Shown in pieces: positions 21,745-30,952 of a stretch of DNA of 37,825 nt. The DNA comes from Corynebacterium curieae (GTDB lineage Bacteria; Actinomycetota; Actinomycetes; Mycobacteriales; Mycobacteriaceae). The stretch's first letter is position 1. Every line of letters starts with the position of its first letter. Made by a program: the position numbers and the translations under genes. Under the pieces are notes generated by a model, which had not been told where the DNA came from, searched no databases, and saw only the letters and a program-made list of their open reading frames with translations. Location: NCBI RefSeq assembly GCF_027570035.1, contig NZ_JAKMUU010000010.1:1-37825 (forward strand), in the 5' to 3' direction.

Positions 21745-22599
21745 GTGCTTTTCGGACTTTTTGGCAAAAAGAACAAGGCGGGTCGCACTCTGTCACGCCT
21801 GACGAACGTGCAGCTGCATGCTTCTCGTGACAAGGCAGGATTTTCCTTTGGCGCAGTCATTCGCCAAACCCCGCGCGCTACGGCAACGGTGTGTTTCCAA
21901 GTTGATAACCCAGATGAGATTAGCTCGGAGAAGATCTGGGATTGGGAGCAGGCTATTTCTGAAGATGAGTCGGTCATTTCTACTGCTTACACCGTCGATT
22001 CCACGGGTAGCTATATGTCTGTCACCTTTAAGCAGCTCGATAAAACAGAGCGCAAGGACTCCAACGAGGCCTTGACCCGCCTTGCCGCGCAGCTGCCTGA
22101 CTTTTATGAATTCGGCGAGGTGGTCTCGACTCCTATGACTGACGAACAAATCTATGCCCGCGTAGCGAATGCTGTCGGCACTTCAACTGGACAGTGGCCA
22201 GAGCTCAAGGTGGACACGGTGGAAGAGACCACCGCAACTATCACTTTTGACGATGTGGCGGCAATCAGTTTCGACGTTATGGACGACGGGGACTTGGACG
22301 CTTTGCTTCGTGAGCTTGTGTTGGAGGGTGAACTTGCCGGTGTAGCGCGTTGGACACGAATCTTTAGGCCTGGATCGGAATCCGAGGAACACGACCCAGG
22401 CCGACATTCCGGGATTCTCACAGTCGCGGCGGAAGCAGGCGTGGAACAGATAGAAAACGCCGCAGCGGCACTAATTAGCGAGTTGTCAGCAGTAGAGCGC
22501 CTTCGAGTACGCCGCATTTATGGCCGACAAATGGCGGGCTTCCTCGCAGGCTTAGGCATCGGCGAGCTGGCGTGGGACGCAGAAAAAGTAACGGTTTAG
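21745..22599 (+). CDS. Paralogue of the SCO6880 C-terminal / VirB4-N region
   Basis: 284 aa, cytoplasmic, from GTG 21745 after GGGGAAA. The N-terminus is short and basic (MLFGLFGKKNKAGRTL) without membrane helices. Its end, LRVRRIYGRQMAGFLAGLGIGELAWD, lines up with LREMSRQQDAGFITSCGLGQIPWT at the end of the preceding protein. It therefore looks like a diverged, soluble duplicate of the VirB4-N fold. The order SCO6880, this protein, motor suggests three polypeptides together forming one VirB4 assembly. No catalytic motif is visible. Confidence 0.6.
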   Translation: MLFGLFGKKNKAGRTLSRLTNVQLHASRDKAGFSFGAVIRQTPRATATVCFQVDNPDEISSEKIWDWEQAISEDESVISTAYTVDSTGSYMSVTFKQLDKTERKDSNEALTRLAAQLPDFYEFGEVVSTPMTDEQIYARVANAVGTSTGQWPELKVDTVEETTATITFDDVAAISFDVMDDGDLDALLRELVLEGELAGVARWTRIFRPGSESEEHDPGRHSGILTVAAEAGVEQIENAAAALISELSAVERLRVRRIYGRQMAGFLAGLGIGELAWDAEKVTV

Positions 22600-22629
22600 A
22601 CACGGGATTCTAGGGAGCAGATTAAAGCA

Positions 22630-24378
22630 ATGGGCACGCACGATGCAGAAATGATTACCCTCCACGAGCAGATCTTGGACGGCGAGAAGGAAACTCCGTC
22701 CCGCTGGTCGAGTGAGGGTAGGCGCTATCGCAAGTGGAAGAAGACGAGTCAGAAGCACGCCGAAGCCATTGAGCGCCAGCGCCGACGTGCTGGCGGCGCC
22801 ATGCCGGTGCGCGGCGAAAAGCCTTTTACCATCATGAAACCACGCGGCTTTACCGGCCATCACGCAGGCTACATGGCCGTTCAAAATGGCCCGATGGAGT
22901 GGCAGACGACGACCAATCTAGGCTGCGGCTTCAACCCCAATGTCATTGGTGCCCCTGCACCGATTATCGGAACGCCACTAGGTCGCCATGTCACTACGGG
23001 CGCGGCAGTAGGCTGTGACCCCTTGTCATGGTTTCGAGAAGGAATTATCGCTAACCCTTCCTGCTTTATTCTCTCGCTCCCGTCGCTAGGAAAGTCCACC
23101 CTAGTGCGCAAAATGCTCATGGGAGGGGCCTCCAATGGGCAGATTACGATTGCCGCAGGCGATATTAAAGGCGAATATGTCGGCTTTACCCACCAAGTCC
23201 ACGGCCAGGTCATTACTGTTGGCCACGGCTATGGGCACATCAATCCTCTTGATGTGGGCGCGCTCGGTCGTGTTATCCCACAGCTAGAAGCCAAGCGCGC
23301 AGAACTTATGTCCTCTGAGCGAGACGAGGCTGCAACAGAAAACGAAGATATTTCTCTGCAAAACATTGAAGACTTGCTCAACCGCGCAAAAGAGCAAGTC
23401 CATGGCCGTCAGGTCACGATGGTGACCACGCTGGTTAGCTTAGGTCGCGGTGGTGGCGTTCAAGACTATGAGTCCATGCTCATTTCTGCGGCACTGCGCG
23501 GAATGTACGAAGAAGAACGTATCGACTGGGAAAACCCGCCAGTGCTCAAAGACCTGATCGCCTACATCGAGCGCGGCCCGCAGTGGCTGCGCAAGCTCGG
23601 CAGAGCAGAGACTAACGAACAGTGGAATGCGCGTATTGACGCGCTTGTCCTTTCCCTTAACTCGCTGCTTGACGGCGCTACAGGCCGTATCTTTGACGGT
23701 CAGACTACTACTCCGATTGAGGTAGATTCACCGGCTATTTGTATCGACGTCTCCGCTATTGATCGTGGTGATTCCGCGATGAAAGCAGCGGTCATGATGG
23801 CCTGCTGGGGTTCTGCCTTCGGTGCCATTGAGGCTTCACACATGCTCGCCGATGCCGGCCTTGGCCCTCAGCGCTACTTCAATCTGTGCCTCGATGAGAT
23901 GTGGCAGGTGCTCTCGTCGGCTCCTGGCATGGTCGGCCAGATTGACGCTTTGACGCGCCTAAACCGTACAGACGCGACTGCGCTGTTTATGATTACCCAC
24001 ACTTTCAAAGACCTAGAGGCCTTGCCGACTGAAGAAGATCGCAAGACAGCAATGGGCTTTATTGAGCGTGCTGGCATGGTTATTTGCGGCGGACTTCCCA
24101 CCAGTGAGCTGGATATTTTGTCTACGCAGTTGGAGTTTTCACCTGCCGAAGCAGAGATGATTGTCTCGTGGTCTCGCGGTGCGCCTCCTGCGCGTTCACG
24201 CACTCGGGGTGCGAGGGCAACCCCGCCTGGTCGTGGCCGATTCATGATTAAGCCTGCCAAGGACGGTTCGCCAGGTATTCCGGTACAGACAATGCTTTTC
24301 CCGACCGAAGTCCAAGAACAGCTACACAATACGAATGCCCGCTTCGAGGACTTCTTCTTGGAAGGTGAGGGGGCATAG
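22630..24378 (+). CDS. virB4: VirB4-like T4SS ATPase, motor domain
   Basis: 582 aa. A basic N-terminal segment is followed by FILSLPSLGKSTLVRKML with Walker A LPSLGKST at 150-157 and ITIAAGDIKGEYVG after it. The downstream YFNLCLDEMWQVL carries Walker B (hydrophobic strand then DE), and TALFMITHTFKDLEAL lies just C-terminal of it. These are the RecA-like motifs of VirB4/TraC family ATPases, which energise channel assembly and substrate transfer. The family's N-terminal domain is absent and supplied by the two preceding genes. The end overlaps or abuts the next gene (TAG directly before ATG). Confidence 0.88.
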   Translation: MGTHDAEMITLHEQILDGEKETPSRWSSEGRRYRKWKKTSQKHAEAIERQRRRAGGAMPVRGEKPFTIMKPRGFTGHHAGYMAVQNGPMEWQTTTNLGCGFNPNVIGAPAPIIGTPLGRHVTTGAAVGCDPLSWFREGIIANPSCFILSLPSLGKSTLVRKMLMGGASNGQITIAAGDIKGEYVGFTHQVHGQVITVGHGYGHINPLDVGALGRVIPQLEAKRAELMSSERDEAATENEDISLQNIEDLLNRAKEQVHGRQVTMVTTLVSLGRGGGVQDYESMLISAALRGMYEEERIDWENPPVLKDLIAYIERGPQWLRKLGRAETNEQWNARIDALVLSLNSLLDGATGRIFDGQTTTPIEVDSPAICIDVSAIDRGDSAMKAAVMMACWGSAFGAIEASHMLADAGLGPQRYFNLCLDEMWQVLSSAPGMVGQIDALTRLNRTDATALFMITHTFKDLEALPTEEDRKTAMGFIERAGMVICGGLPTSELDILSTQLEFSPAEAEMIVSWSRGAPPARSRTRGARATPPGRGRFMIKPAKDGSPGIPVQTMLFPTEVQEQLHNTNARFEDFFLEGEGA

Positions 24379-24675
24379 ATGTCTGGCTTTGTAAGTCCTT
24401 TTGATGAGTCCACTAAACGCCAGGCCATGGCGGAATTTCAAGCAACGTGGAAAGAATATTCCTCTGCGTCTGCCGCAGCGAAAGCAATCGCTAAAGACTG
24501 GGGCATGGGCCGCACAACGCTTACGGAATGGCTGCAAGAAGAAAACCTCTGGCCGTCTCCCACGGTCAAGCAGGTTCAGCACCTGCAACGAGAAATTAAC
24601 CGCCTAAAGCGGCGAAATGAGCATCTGCAAGAAGAAAACGAGCGACTACGACGACTAAGGAGTCAAGACGGATGA
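24379..24675 (+). CDS. HTH plus leucine-zipper protein, resembling the IS3-family OrfA N-terminus
   Basis: 98 aa. SAAAKAIAKDWGMGRTTLTEWL (about 30-51) is a helix-turn-helix of the transposase/Hin type, and residues 63-94 form a coiled coil (LQREINRLKRRNEHLQEENERLRRL) with heptad Leu/Ile. This is the layout of IS3-family OrfA, but no OrfB, inverted repeats or frameshift signal follows. It sits immediately between VirB4 and the envelope hydrolase with overlapping starts and stops, so it is translated as part of the operon. It could be a recruited transcription factor of the transfer operon or a coiled-coil adaptor. Confidence 0.7.
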   Translation: MSGFVSPFDESTKRQAMAEFQATWKEYSSASAAAKAIAKDWGMGRTTLTEWLQEENLWPSPTVKQVQHLQREINRLKRRNEHLQEENERLRRLRSQDG

Positions 24676-26813
24676 AGAAGGTTATCGGCATTGCCGTCGC
24701 TATCGTCCTATTTCTCGTCCTTATCATCGTCGTTGTCCTAGATGGCGGTAACGAGGATGAAGTATGTGCCGAAGATGAAGGCGGATCGGGCTCAGGTGAT
24801 GTTGTTGTTGATGGTGACTTTGCTTACCCGAGTGATAAGAACGCTACCCAGGAAACCTCACCTTTTGGCCCACGCGAGGGCGGTATGCACTTCGGTCTAG
24901 ACATTGCAGGCCCGCGAGGTACTCCTATTTACGCTTTCGCAGATGGTCGCGTTATCCAAGCCCAAGACTCTGGTGTGCAAGGCTTCGGCGGCTGGGTTGT
25001 CGTGGAACATGACATTGACGGGAAGAAAATTCAAACCGTGTACGGTCACGAAGAACCTGGTCAGGTCAAGGTCAAGACCGGCGACAAAGTTACTAAGGGC
25101 CAGCACATTGCTGATATGGGCAGTGCCGGTCAGTCTTCTGGCCCTCACCTGCACTTCGAGGTTGTCGAGGGTGACCGAGCAGCAGGCGGGGAGCGCGTCG
25201 ACCCTAAGCCGTGGCTGGATAAGGCCGAAGAAGGCAAAAAGGGCGGCGGAGATTCCGACAAGAAGGACAAAGACTCTAAAAAGAACTCGGACGGCGGAGG
25301 AAAAGTCCTTGTCGTAGGCGATTCCATTTCCAATGGTGCGCGCAGCCAAATCGAAAGCGCGATTCCAGGAGCCGAAGTCAGGGCCAAAGACTCCAAGCAA
25401 TACGCAGCCGGTATGCAAGAAATCGACGACGGAGACCAATTCGACACTGTAGTCATGGCCCTAGGCACGAACGGCGAAGTGGGACAAGACCAGTTCGACG
25501 CGGCTAAAGACAAAATTGGTGACGCCAACTTGGTTCTTATGACCATCGCCGGTGTACCTCACGCCGACAGCTTTAATAACTCGGTGAAAAAGTCTGGGTA
25601 TGACTACTTCGACTGGGCAGCAGAGGCGAATAAAGACCCCGGAATGCTTGTTGATGGAGTCCATCCCGGCCCATCTGGATCGAAGATCTTCGCTGACACT
25701 ATGGCCGAGACCGTAGGCGGCGGAAGCAAGAAAAGCTCGGATAGTGGCAGCAAGAAGAGCAAGTCTAAAGGCAGCGGACAGCCCGCTGACGAAAAGGGCG
25801 GATTCGAGGGGCTTTCTGGCCGTCAGCTCGCCTTGGCGAAGCAGATCGTTGCAATTGGCGAGAGCATGCACGTCGATGAGAAAGGTCGACAGATTGCTGT
25901 AGCTACCGCTAAGCACGAGTCCCAGCTACAGGTCTACGCCAACGATGGAGTTATTACCCCAGAAGAACAAAGCGGTATGGCCGACGATGTGACGTCCGAA
26001 AAGCTCAAGGAGTCGCTGGATTTCCCGCACGATGCAGTAAGTAGTGACCACGGCTCTGTGGGCACCTTCCAGCAGCAGGTCGGTATTTGGGGTGAGGTAG
26101 AAGAACTGATGAACCCAGCAGTTCAGGCCAAAAACTTCTATGAACATCTCGAAGACGTCGATTACCAAGGAATGGAAGTAGGTGCAGCCGCAAGTACGGT
26201 TCAGGGAAACGATACGGGTACGGGCGTTTACCAGCAGGAAGCGGATATTGCGACCAAACTGGTAGATAAATATCGCGGTGCAGGCAAGGACTTGTCCGAG
26301 GAAGAAATTGAAGCCTTGGGCGAGGCCAACGTAGGTGACGGCTGTGATACCGAAGCCGGAAACGGCGATTCCAGCGATGATCCGGCACCGTCTGGCGAGC
26401 TTGGCGAGCGCATTGTCGCCGCAGCACGTAAAGAATTCGGTTATCCCTACGTATGGGGCGGTGGCGACGAAAACGGCCCGACGAAGGGACAAGACGGCGG
26501 AGAAGAAGGCTACGACTGCTCCGGACTTGTTCTCCGTGCGGTGGCTGTCGCTACCAAGGGCAAGGTCAAGCTACCTCACCAGACACAAGCACAAGCTAAA
26601 GACGAGCACCTGAAAAAGGTTGACTGGGAGGACAAGAAACCTGGCGACATCATTCTCATCGGCGGCGATGGAGCAGAACACCACGTTGCGATCTACTCCG
26701 GCAAGAAAGACGGAAAGGACAAATGGATCGAGGCTCAAACCTATGGCGTGGACTCCGGTGAATACGACGTACGCACCGATGAGCCACATCAAGCGTATCG
26801 AGTAAGCGAATAA
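24672..26813 (+). CDS. Four-domain envelope hydrolase: M23 peptidase, SGNH esterase, lysozyme-like, NlpC/P60
   Basis: 713 aa, with an N-terminal membrane helix (4-23) and the rest outside. (1) M23 metallopeptidase about 55-185 with MHFGLD (His73, Asp77), YGH and GPHLHFE (His159, His161), all zinc ligands present. (2) SGNH hydrolase about 210-350 with GDSISNG (Ser218), GTNG and DGVHPG (Asp328, His331). (3) A lysozyme-like domain about 380-535 with AKHESQLQ (Glu416) and SVGTFQQQ. (4) NlpC/P60 about 575-713 with YDCSG (Cys616) and HHVAIY (His671). Lys/Ser/Gly linkers join them. It would serve as the VirB1-like wall opener; the SGNH domain could deacylate wall or mycolate esters. The start overlaps the previous stop (ATGA). 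I see no lost catalytic residue. Confidence 0.88.
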   Translation: MKKVIGIAVAIVLFLVLIIVVVLDGGNEDEVCAEDEGGSGSGDVVVDGDFAYPSDKNATQETSPFGPREGGMHFGLDIAGPRGTPIYAFADGRVIQAQDSGVQGFGGWVVVEHDIDGKKIQTVYGHEEPGQVKVKTGDKVTKGQHIADMGSAGQSSGPHLHFEVVEGDRAAGGERVDPKPWLDKAEEGKKGGGDSDKKDKDSKKNSDGGGKVLVVGDSISNGARSQIESAIPGAEVRAKDSKQYAAGMQEIDDGDQFDTVVMALGTNGEVGQDQFDAAKDKIGDANLVLMTIAGVPHADSFNNSVKKSGYDYFDWAAEANKDPGMLVDGVHPGPSGSKIFADTMAETVGGGSKKSSDSGSKKSKSKGSGQPADEKGGFEGLSGRQLALAKQIVAIGESMHVDEKGRQIAVATAKHESQLQVYANDGVITPEEQSGMADDVTSEKLKESLDFPHDAVSSDHGSVGTFQQQVGIWGEVEELMNPAVQAKNFYEHLEDVDYQGMEVGAAASTVQGNDTGTGVYQQEADIATKLVDKYRGAGKDLSEEEIEALGEANVGDGCDTEAGNGDSSDDPAPSGELGERIVAAARKEFGYPYVWGGGDENGPTKGQDGGEEGYDCSGLVLRAVAVATKGKVKLPHQTQAQAKDEHLKKVDWEDKKPGDIILIGGDGAEHHVAIYSGKKDGKDKWIEAQTYGVDSGEYDVRTDEPHQAYRVSE

Positions 26814-26830
26814 GAAAAGGCAGGACAGCA

Positions 26831-27397
26831 ATGAAAAAGACAGCTATCGCACTCGCCCTGGCCAGCACTGTAGCGCTCACGGCGTGCGGAAATGATGAGC
26901 CGGACGGAACGGATACCGGCATGGAAGACCCCACGGTAAGCCAGTGGGAGCAGCCCGAAGTGCGCGGCCCGCTTCAAGACACTGACCAAGAAGACGTGGA
27001 CAAGGTAGCCCATGATGTTGTCAAGCAGATCTTCTCCTGGTCTCCAAAAGATGATCACACCATCGCCGATGCAGCCCGCAAGGCCGAGCCATTGATGGAT
27101 GAAGACTTTGCCTACAACAACCGAAATTCCTGGTCAGGAATGTTCAAAGTGCCTGGAAAACAATGGGCCAGCTGGGTCGACGACAAGGCTACGGCCTCGG
27201 TAGAGCTCACCGAAGGACTCGAAGAGCGTCCCGAAGACACCGATATGGAAGCCCGACGCCAGTACTCGGTAGAAGTCACCGTCAAAGGTCACAAGCACGA
27301 ACAGAAACTGCGCTATGACGTCTTCGCGCACTTTAACAACCTGGGGTGGTGGAGGCTAGACAACATCACCATTTCTCAGCCGCAGACCATGTCCTAA
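26831..27397 (+). CDS. Lipoprotein of the transfer operon
   Basis: 188 aa. MKKTAIALALASTVALTAC ends in a lipobox (LTAC, Cys19). The mature part has an acidic linker and a domain with helices at about 50-90 and strands at the end (QYSVEVTVKGHKHEQKLRYDVFAHF, GWWRLDNITI), compatible with an NTF2-like fold. It is the fourth such extracytoplasmic protein in the operon. A structural role at the outer face of the channel is likely; the specific family is not recognised. Confidence 0.7.
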   Translation: MKKTAIALALASTVALTACGNDEPDGTDTGMEDPTVSQWEQPEVRGPLQDTDQEDVDKVAHDVVKQIFSWSPKDDHTIADAARKAEPLMDEDFAYNNRNSWSGMFKVPGKQWASWVDDKATASVELTEGLEERPEDTDMEARRQYSVEVTVKGHKHEQKLRYDVFAHFNNLGWWRLDNITISQPQTMS

Positions 27398-27421
27398 ACA
27401 GATCCAACAAGGAGTAACACC

Positions 27422-28129
27422 ATGAGCAAAGCCAGTGACAACGCCCGATTCGACGAAATTGAAAACCTTGTGACCTCGGAGGAATACAAGGACAGGCTCA
27501 AAGCAGCAGAAACTACCTCACAACTGCGCGAGGTTGGAGCAGAGGCCGGCGTCGATGTCGACGACCGCAGTGACATGGGCAAGTTCATACACAAGCTAAA
27601 AATCCTCGGCATTGACTACAAGGCCATGTCATCTGTTGAGCGGGAAGAGCGGCAAGCGCGCCAGCACGAGCGCGCCGAAGAACTCGCACAGAATGACTCC
27701 ACCGGCCCTCGCCTAGACATTTGGACGGGCGCAATAGAAAGCGACAAGAGCGATAAAGGAGCCTTCGCCCTAGTTGACGAGACGGGAGAGGCTATCTGGT
27801 TTGGCAGCTTCTTTGACAACGACCCCATCTATACGCCGGGCGATATTGGCAGCGCCGAGCAATCAGCCGCAGAGAAGGCGGTGTACCTGGCTCGTCGCGT
27901 ACAGGACGAAACGGGAGCCGAACTCATTGATCTGCATATCCACACTGAATATCCCGATCTTGATGAAGATGAACTGCGCCTTCGAGGCGTTGTCAAAGAC
28001 TCGCAAGTCGCAGTGACCGTTGAGGTCGATCCGACAGATGAGCGCGCGTCCTCGGTAGCGCGTATGGGAGGGTTCCGTTCGCTGAAAAACGTTGACCTTG
28101 CAAGCCTTGTCGAGCTCGATGATGAATAA
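27422..28129 (+). CDS. Cytoplasmic protein with weak RNase H-like features
   Basis: 235 aa after a good AAGGAG. The N-terminal 75 residues are helical with LGIDYKAMSSVEREERQARQ. From about 100, GAFALVDETGEAIWFGSF, a helix with SAEQSAAEKAVYLARRV, a strand IDLHIHTEY and a C-terminal TDERASSVARMGG recall the order of strands and helices in RNase H (the last resembling NExAxxLAR). The catalytic Asp in the fourth strand is not evident, so if homologous it is probably inactive. It lies between a lipoprotein and VirD4, which suits a cytoplasmic adaptor for the nucleoprotein substrate. The fold call is tentative. Confidence 0.5.
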   Translation: MSKASDNARFDEIENLVTSEEYKDRLKAAETTSQLREVGAEAGVDVDDRSDMGKFIHKLKILGIDYKAMSSVEREERQARQHERAEELAQNDSTGPRLDIWTGAIESDKSDKGAFALVDETGEAIWFGSFFDNDPIYTPGDIGSAEQSAAEKAVYLARRVQDETGAELIDLHIHTEYPDLDEDELRLRGVVKDSQVAVTVEVDPTDERASSVARMGGFRSLKNVDLASLVELDDE

Positions 28130-28183
28130 CCGTCAAAGTGACGAAAACCTGCAGGTAAATAGCACAGGAAAGGACGAAGAGTA

Positions 28184-29914
28184 ATGGGCAAAACCAACCC
28201 CAGAAACTCAGGCGGGCCAGGAACTGACGGGCAAACCATCTTCCTTGCTGTCATTCTCGTAGCAGCATTGTCCGTACTTGGCACCGTGCAAATCGGTGCG
28301 GTAGCAAGCTGGAAGCTTGCCGGTAAAGACAAACCACCTCTCAACCCATTTCAAACACTAGCCGGTCTTATCAAAGGTCAAATAGAGTGGACAGTCATTG
28401 CGACAGTAGCCGCAGTGCTGCTGTGGCTAGCTATTGCTGGATTGGTTTATCTATGGATGAAGTCCAAGCCGAAAAAGACCACCAGCACCACGGGACAGGC
28501 CTCAAAGTACCTAGCCCCCAAGGGCGATATTGCTTCCTTGTCGCGCAAAAGCGCAGAGAAGAAGGCAGCGAAGTTTATTGGCGAAGACGCCGCTAAAGAC
28601 TATCCCGGCCTGCGCATGGGCAAAGATCTACAGTCTCGACGCGGGGTGTACTCCTCATGGGAAGATCTGTACCTCGTTATCTTCGGCCCTCGCCGAGGAA
28701 AAACCACGTCTCAGGTTATTCCGGCAATTGTCGATGCTCCGGGAAACGTACTGACCACCTCAAACAAGGCCGATATTGTCTATGACACTGCCGCGATTAC
28801 CGAGGCGCGTGGAAACATCTGGATCTTCGATCCACAAGGCCTTGTTGCAGGGCGAGACGATCGCCCGTGGTACTTCGACCCTCTCGACGCGGTACGCCGC
28901 GACCCGATGAAGATGGACAGCGAAGCTATCGCGCTGGCCGATATTTTCCGCTCTGCAGCTCACGGTGATAACAGCACAGGCGACGCCTTCTTTTCAGAGG
29001 GCGGTCGCGACCTCCTCGGCAGGCTTTTTCTCGCCGCAGCATTGGACAACCGCCCTATTACCGACGTCTTCCGCTGGGTTAACGACGATGAAGACCGCAC
29101 ACCAGTAGGTATTTTGCAGCGCTTTGACGAATGGGAATCCATGGCCGACGCACTCAACGGAACCTACAGCATTACTGAGCGCACCCGATCCGGTCTATTT
29201 TCCCAAGCAGCGCAAATGGCCGCGCCACTGGGACGACGAGCTATCAGGCAGTGGGTTACCCCAGACGAGGACAAGGACAAGTTCGAACCAGAGCAGTTTG
29301 TCCGCGCCGACCACGACACGTTGTATCTGTTGTCCAAGGAAGGCGTAGACAACGCTGCTGCTCTAACGACGGCACTAGCAGCGGCCACGATGAAAGCTGC
29401 CGAGCGCTACGGTGAAGAAAATGGTCTGCGTCTTCCAGTGCCAATGATTGCCGCGCTCGACGAGGCCGCAAACACGGTTCCATGGCCGGAGCTTCCTAAG
29501 CTGTACTCCCACTACGGCTCACGTGGAATTATCGTCATGACGATCTTGCAGTCTTATGCCCAAGGCGTAAAAGCCTGGGGCAAGGAGGGCATGGAAGCAT
29601 TGTGGTCTGCAGCGTCTGTACTGCTCTACGGCGGCGGTGTCCGTGATCAGGACATGCTCAACAAACTAGAACTTCTCATTGGCGACTATGAAGAGCTGAC
29701 TAAATCCGTTTCTCGATCGGCAGATGGCGGACGCTCTACCTCGATACAAGCGCGTGAGAAGAAGATTCTCAACGCCGCAGAACTAGCTGCCTTGCCCTAT
29801 GGCCAAGCGCTGGCTTTTACCGGGCGAAGGCCGTTTGCGCTGTATCTAGAGCCGTTCTGGGAGCGTACCTACTGGAATGAAAAGACCCGCCAGCTGCTTC
29901 CTGCACAACAGTAA
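28184..29914 (+). CDS. virD4: VirD4/TraG-type coupling protein (T4CP)
   Basis: 576 aa. Two N-terminal membrane helices (about 18-40 and 69-92) are followed by the nucleotide-binding domain: LVIFGPRRGKTTSQ with Walker A GPRRGKTT at 168-175, and PMIAALDEAANT with Walker B. GSRGIIVMTILQSYAQ and ALAFTGRRPFALYLEPFW are typical of TraG/VirD4. These hexameric ATPases bring the relaxosome to the channel and pump DNA. The protein is compact. It is the obvious candidate receptor for the C-terminal tail shared by the relaxase and the DarB-like protein. Confidence 0.9.
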   Translation: MGKTNPRNSGGPGTDGQTIFLAVILVAALSVLGTVQIGAVASWKLAGKDKPPLNPFQTLAGLIKGQIEWTVIATVAAVLLWLAIAGLVYLWMKSKPKKTTSTTGQASKYLAPKGDIASLSRKSAEKKAAKFIGEDAAKDYPGLRMGKDLQSRRGVYSSWEDLYLVIFGPRRGKTTSQVIPAIVDAPGNVLTTSNKADIVYDTAAITEARGNIWIFDPQGLVAGRDDRPWYFDPLDAVRRDPMKMDSEAIALADIFRSAAHGDNSTGDAFFSEGGRDLLGRLFLAAALDNRPITDVFRWVNDDEDRTPVGILQRFDEWESMADALNGTYSITERTRSGLFSQAAQMAAPLGRRAIRQWVTPDEDKDKFEPEQFVRADHDTLYLLSKEGVDNAAALTTALAAATMKAAERYGEENGLRLPVPMIAALDEAANTVPWPELPKLYSHYGSRGIIVMTILQSYAQGVKAWGKEGMEALWSAASVLLYGGGVRDQDMLNKLELLIGDYEELTKSVSRSADGGRSTSIQAREKKILNAAELAALPYGQALAFTGRRPFALYLEPFWERTYWNEKTRQLLPAQQ

Positions 29915-29932
29915 CTACTACCGGAGGAATCC

Positions 29933-30289
29933 ATGGCAGAAGAGAAAATCGATCCCAAAGACTTCCACTACAAAAGCGTCTTCGAGTTCGTCGACAAGTT
30001 CCTAGTGACGATGTACCCGACTACCGACAACCGGATGAAAAACGTCGCGTGGTCTCCTACATGGTGGAATCACCCCGAGGTCGTTGCCCGCATAGATGGA
30101 CTCTGGAAGCGCTACGAGTATCTGCGTGTAAAAGAACCCGATACTGCACTAGAGACTTTCCTGCGTCTGCATGGCGATTACCACATGCGACAAATCATGA
30201 AGGACGACGGAGTCTTCGCCGATTGTAAACGTGAAGACGTTCCGTCTCGTCCGCTACCAGTTACTTCCGCAACTAAACCCGCCTCCTAA
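29933..30289 (+). CDS. DUF4913-family protein
   Basis: 118 aa after GGAGGA. VFEFVDKFLVTMYPTT, then WSPTWWNHPEVVARIDGLWK and LRLHGDYHMRQIM, match the DUF4913 family (WxPxWWxHPEAVxRLxALWxxW) found widely on actinobacterial conjugative plasmids. No catalytic residues are known for it. It is small, soluble and Trp-rich. It follows VirD4 by 18 bases, consistent with a relaxosome or coupling accessory role. Confidence 0.8.
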   Translation: MAEEKIDPKDFHYKSVFEFVDKFLVTMYPTTDNRMKNVAWSPTWWNHPEVVARIDGLWKRYEYLRVKEPDTALETFLRLHGDYHMRQIMKDDGVFADCKREDVPSRPLPVTSATKPAS

Positions 30290-30312
30290 ACAAAAGCGAA
30301 AGGACACCTACT

Positions 30313-30939
30313 ATGTCTCGTACATCTGTCGATGCGTCCACAGCCCGCACTATCCGAAACCTACGCCGCGCGCTACACGCAGAACGTGTACGTCGCTTTC
30401 CTCCGCGCACAATTCAGCCAGGCCCCAACGCTATAACCCGTATGGCAGGCGGCGCACTTGCAGTAGAGGGGTGCCGCGCGCTCATAGAAGAAAATGAGCA
30501 ATCCCGCACATGGGTCATTGATGATTTCAACCGCCGCGGTATGGCCGAATCTGCCGCCGCTATCGCCGATAGCTACGAGGACAACATAGCCTTCACTGAC
30601 GAAGACGGCCACGATTTCCGATTCTCTGTCCGGGATGGAGAACTCTCGCGCTATAGCGTAGAACGCCTTGGAAAAGACATCTCCGCTGCAGCAGGAGACG
30701 ACGACGCCCGGGAGGTCACAGCATTGTCTCCGGCAGAAGTCATTGACGATCTAGAGGCCCAAGACGCAGACCCCGAAGCTGTAGAGTCCTATGCTCTCGC
30801 CGTAGGCGATAGTGACGTCTCCCCTAGTGACCAGCTAGTTGACCAGCTTCAGGCAGAAACCAGCGAGGAACTGGAATCTCCGGGCAACGACCTTACTGAC
30901 GTAGCTGAACAAGCCGATGAGCAGGTTGCCGAAATGTAG
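30313..30939 (+). CDS. Hypothetical acidic protein, last gene of the transfer operon
   Basis: 208 aa. The N-terminal third is basic (TIRNLRRALHAERVRRFPPR), the middle mixed (SRTWVIDDFNRRGMAESAAAIADSYEDNIAFTDEDGHDFRF), and the last 90 residues are strongly acidic and probably disordered. There is no signal peptide or membrane segment. I recognise no family. Basic-to-acidic polarity is compatible with a nucleic-acid-associated chaperone. AAAGGA precedes the ATG, and the terminator follows within 15 bases. Confidence 0.65.
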   Translation: MSRTSVDASTARTIRNLRRALHAERVRRFPPRTIQPGPNAITRMAGGALAVEGCRALIEENEQSRTWVIDDFNRRGMAESAAAIADSYEDNIAFTDEDGHDFRFSVRDGELSRYSVERLGKDISAAAGDDDAREVTALSPAEVIDDLEAQDADPEAVESYALAVGDSDVSPSDQLVDQLQAETSEELESPGNDLTDVAEQADEQVAEM

Positions 30940-30952
30940 CCATACACCCGCG

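Noticed and set aside
24379..24675. Intact insertion sequence
   Set aside because: No OrfB, terminal repeats or target duplication. Reading frames of both neighbours overlap or abut it.
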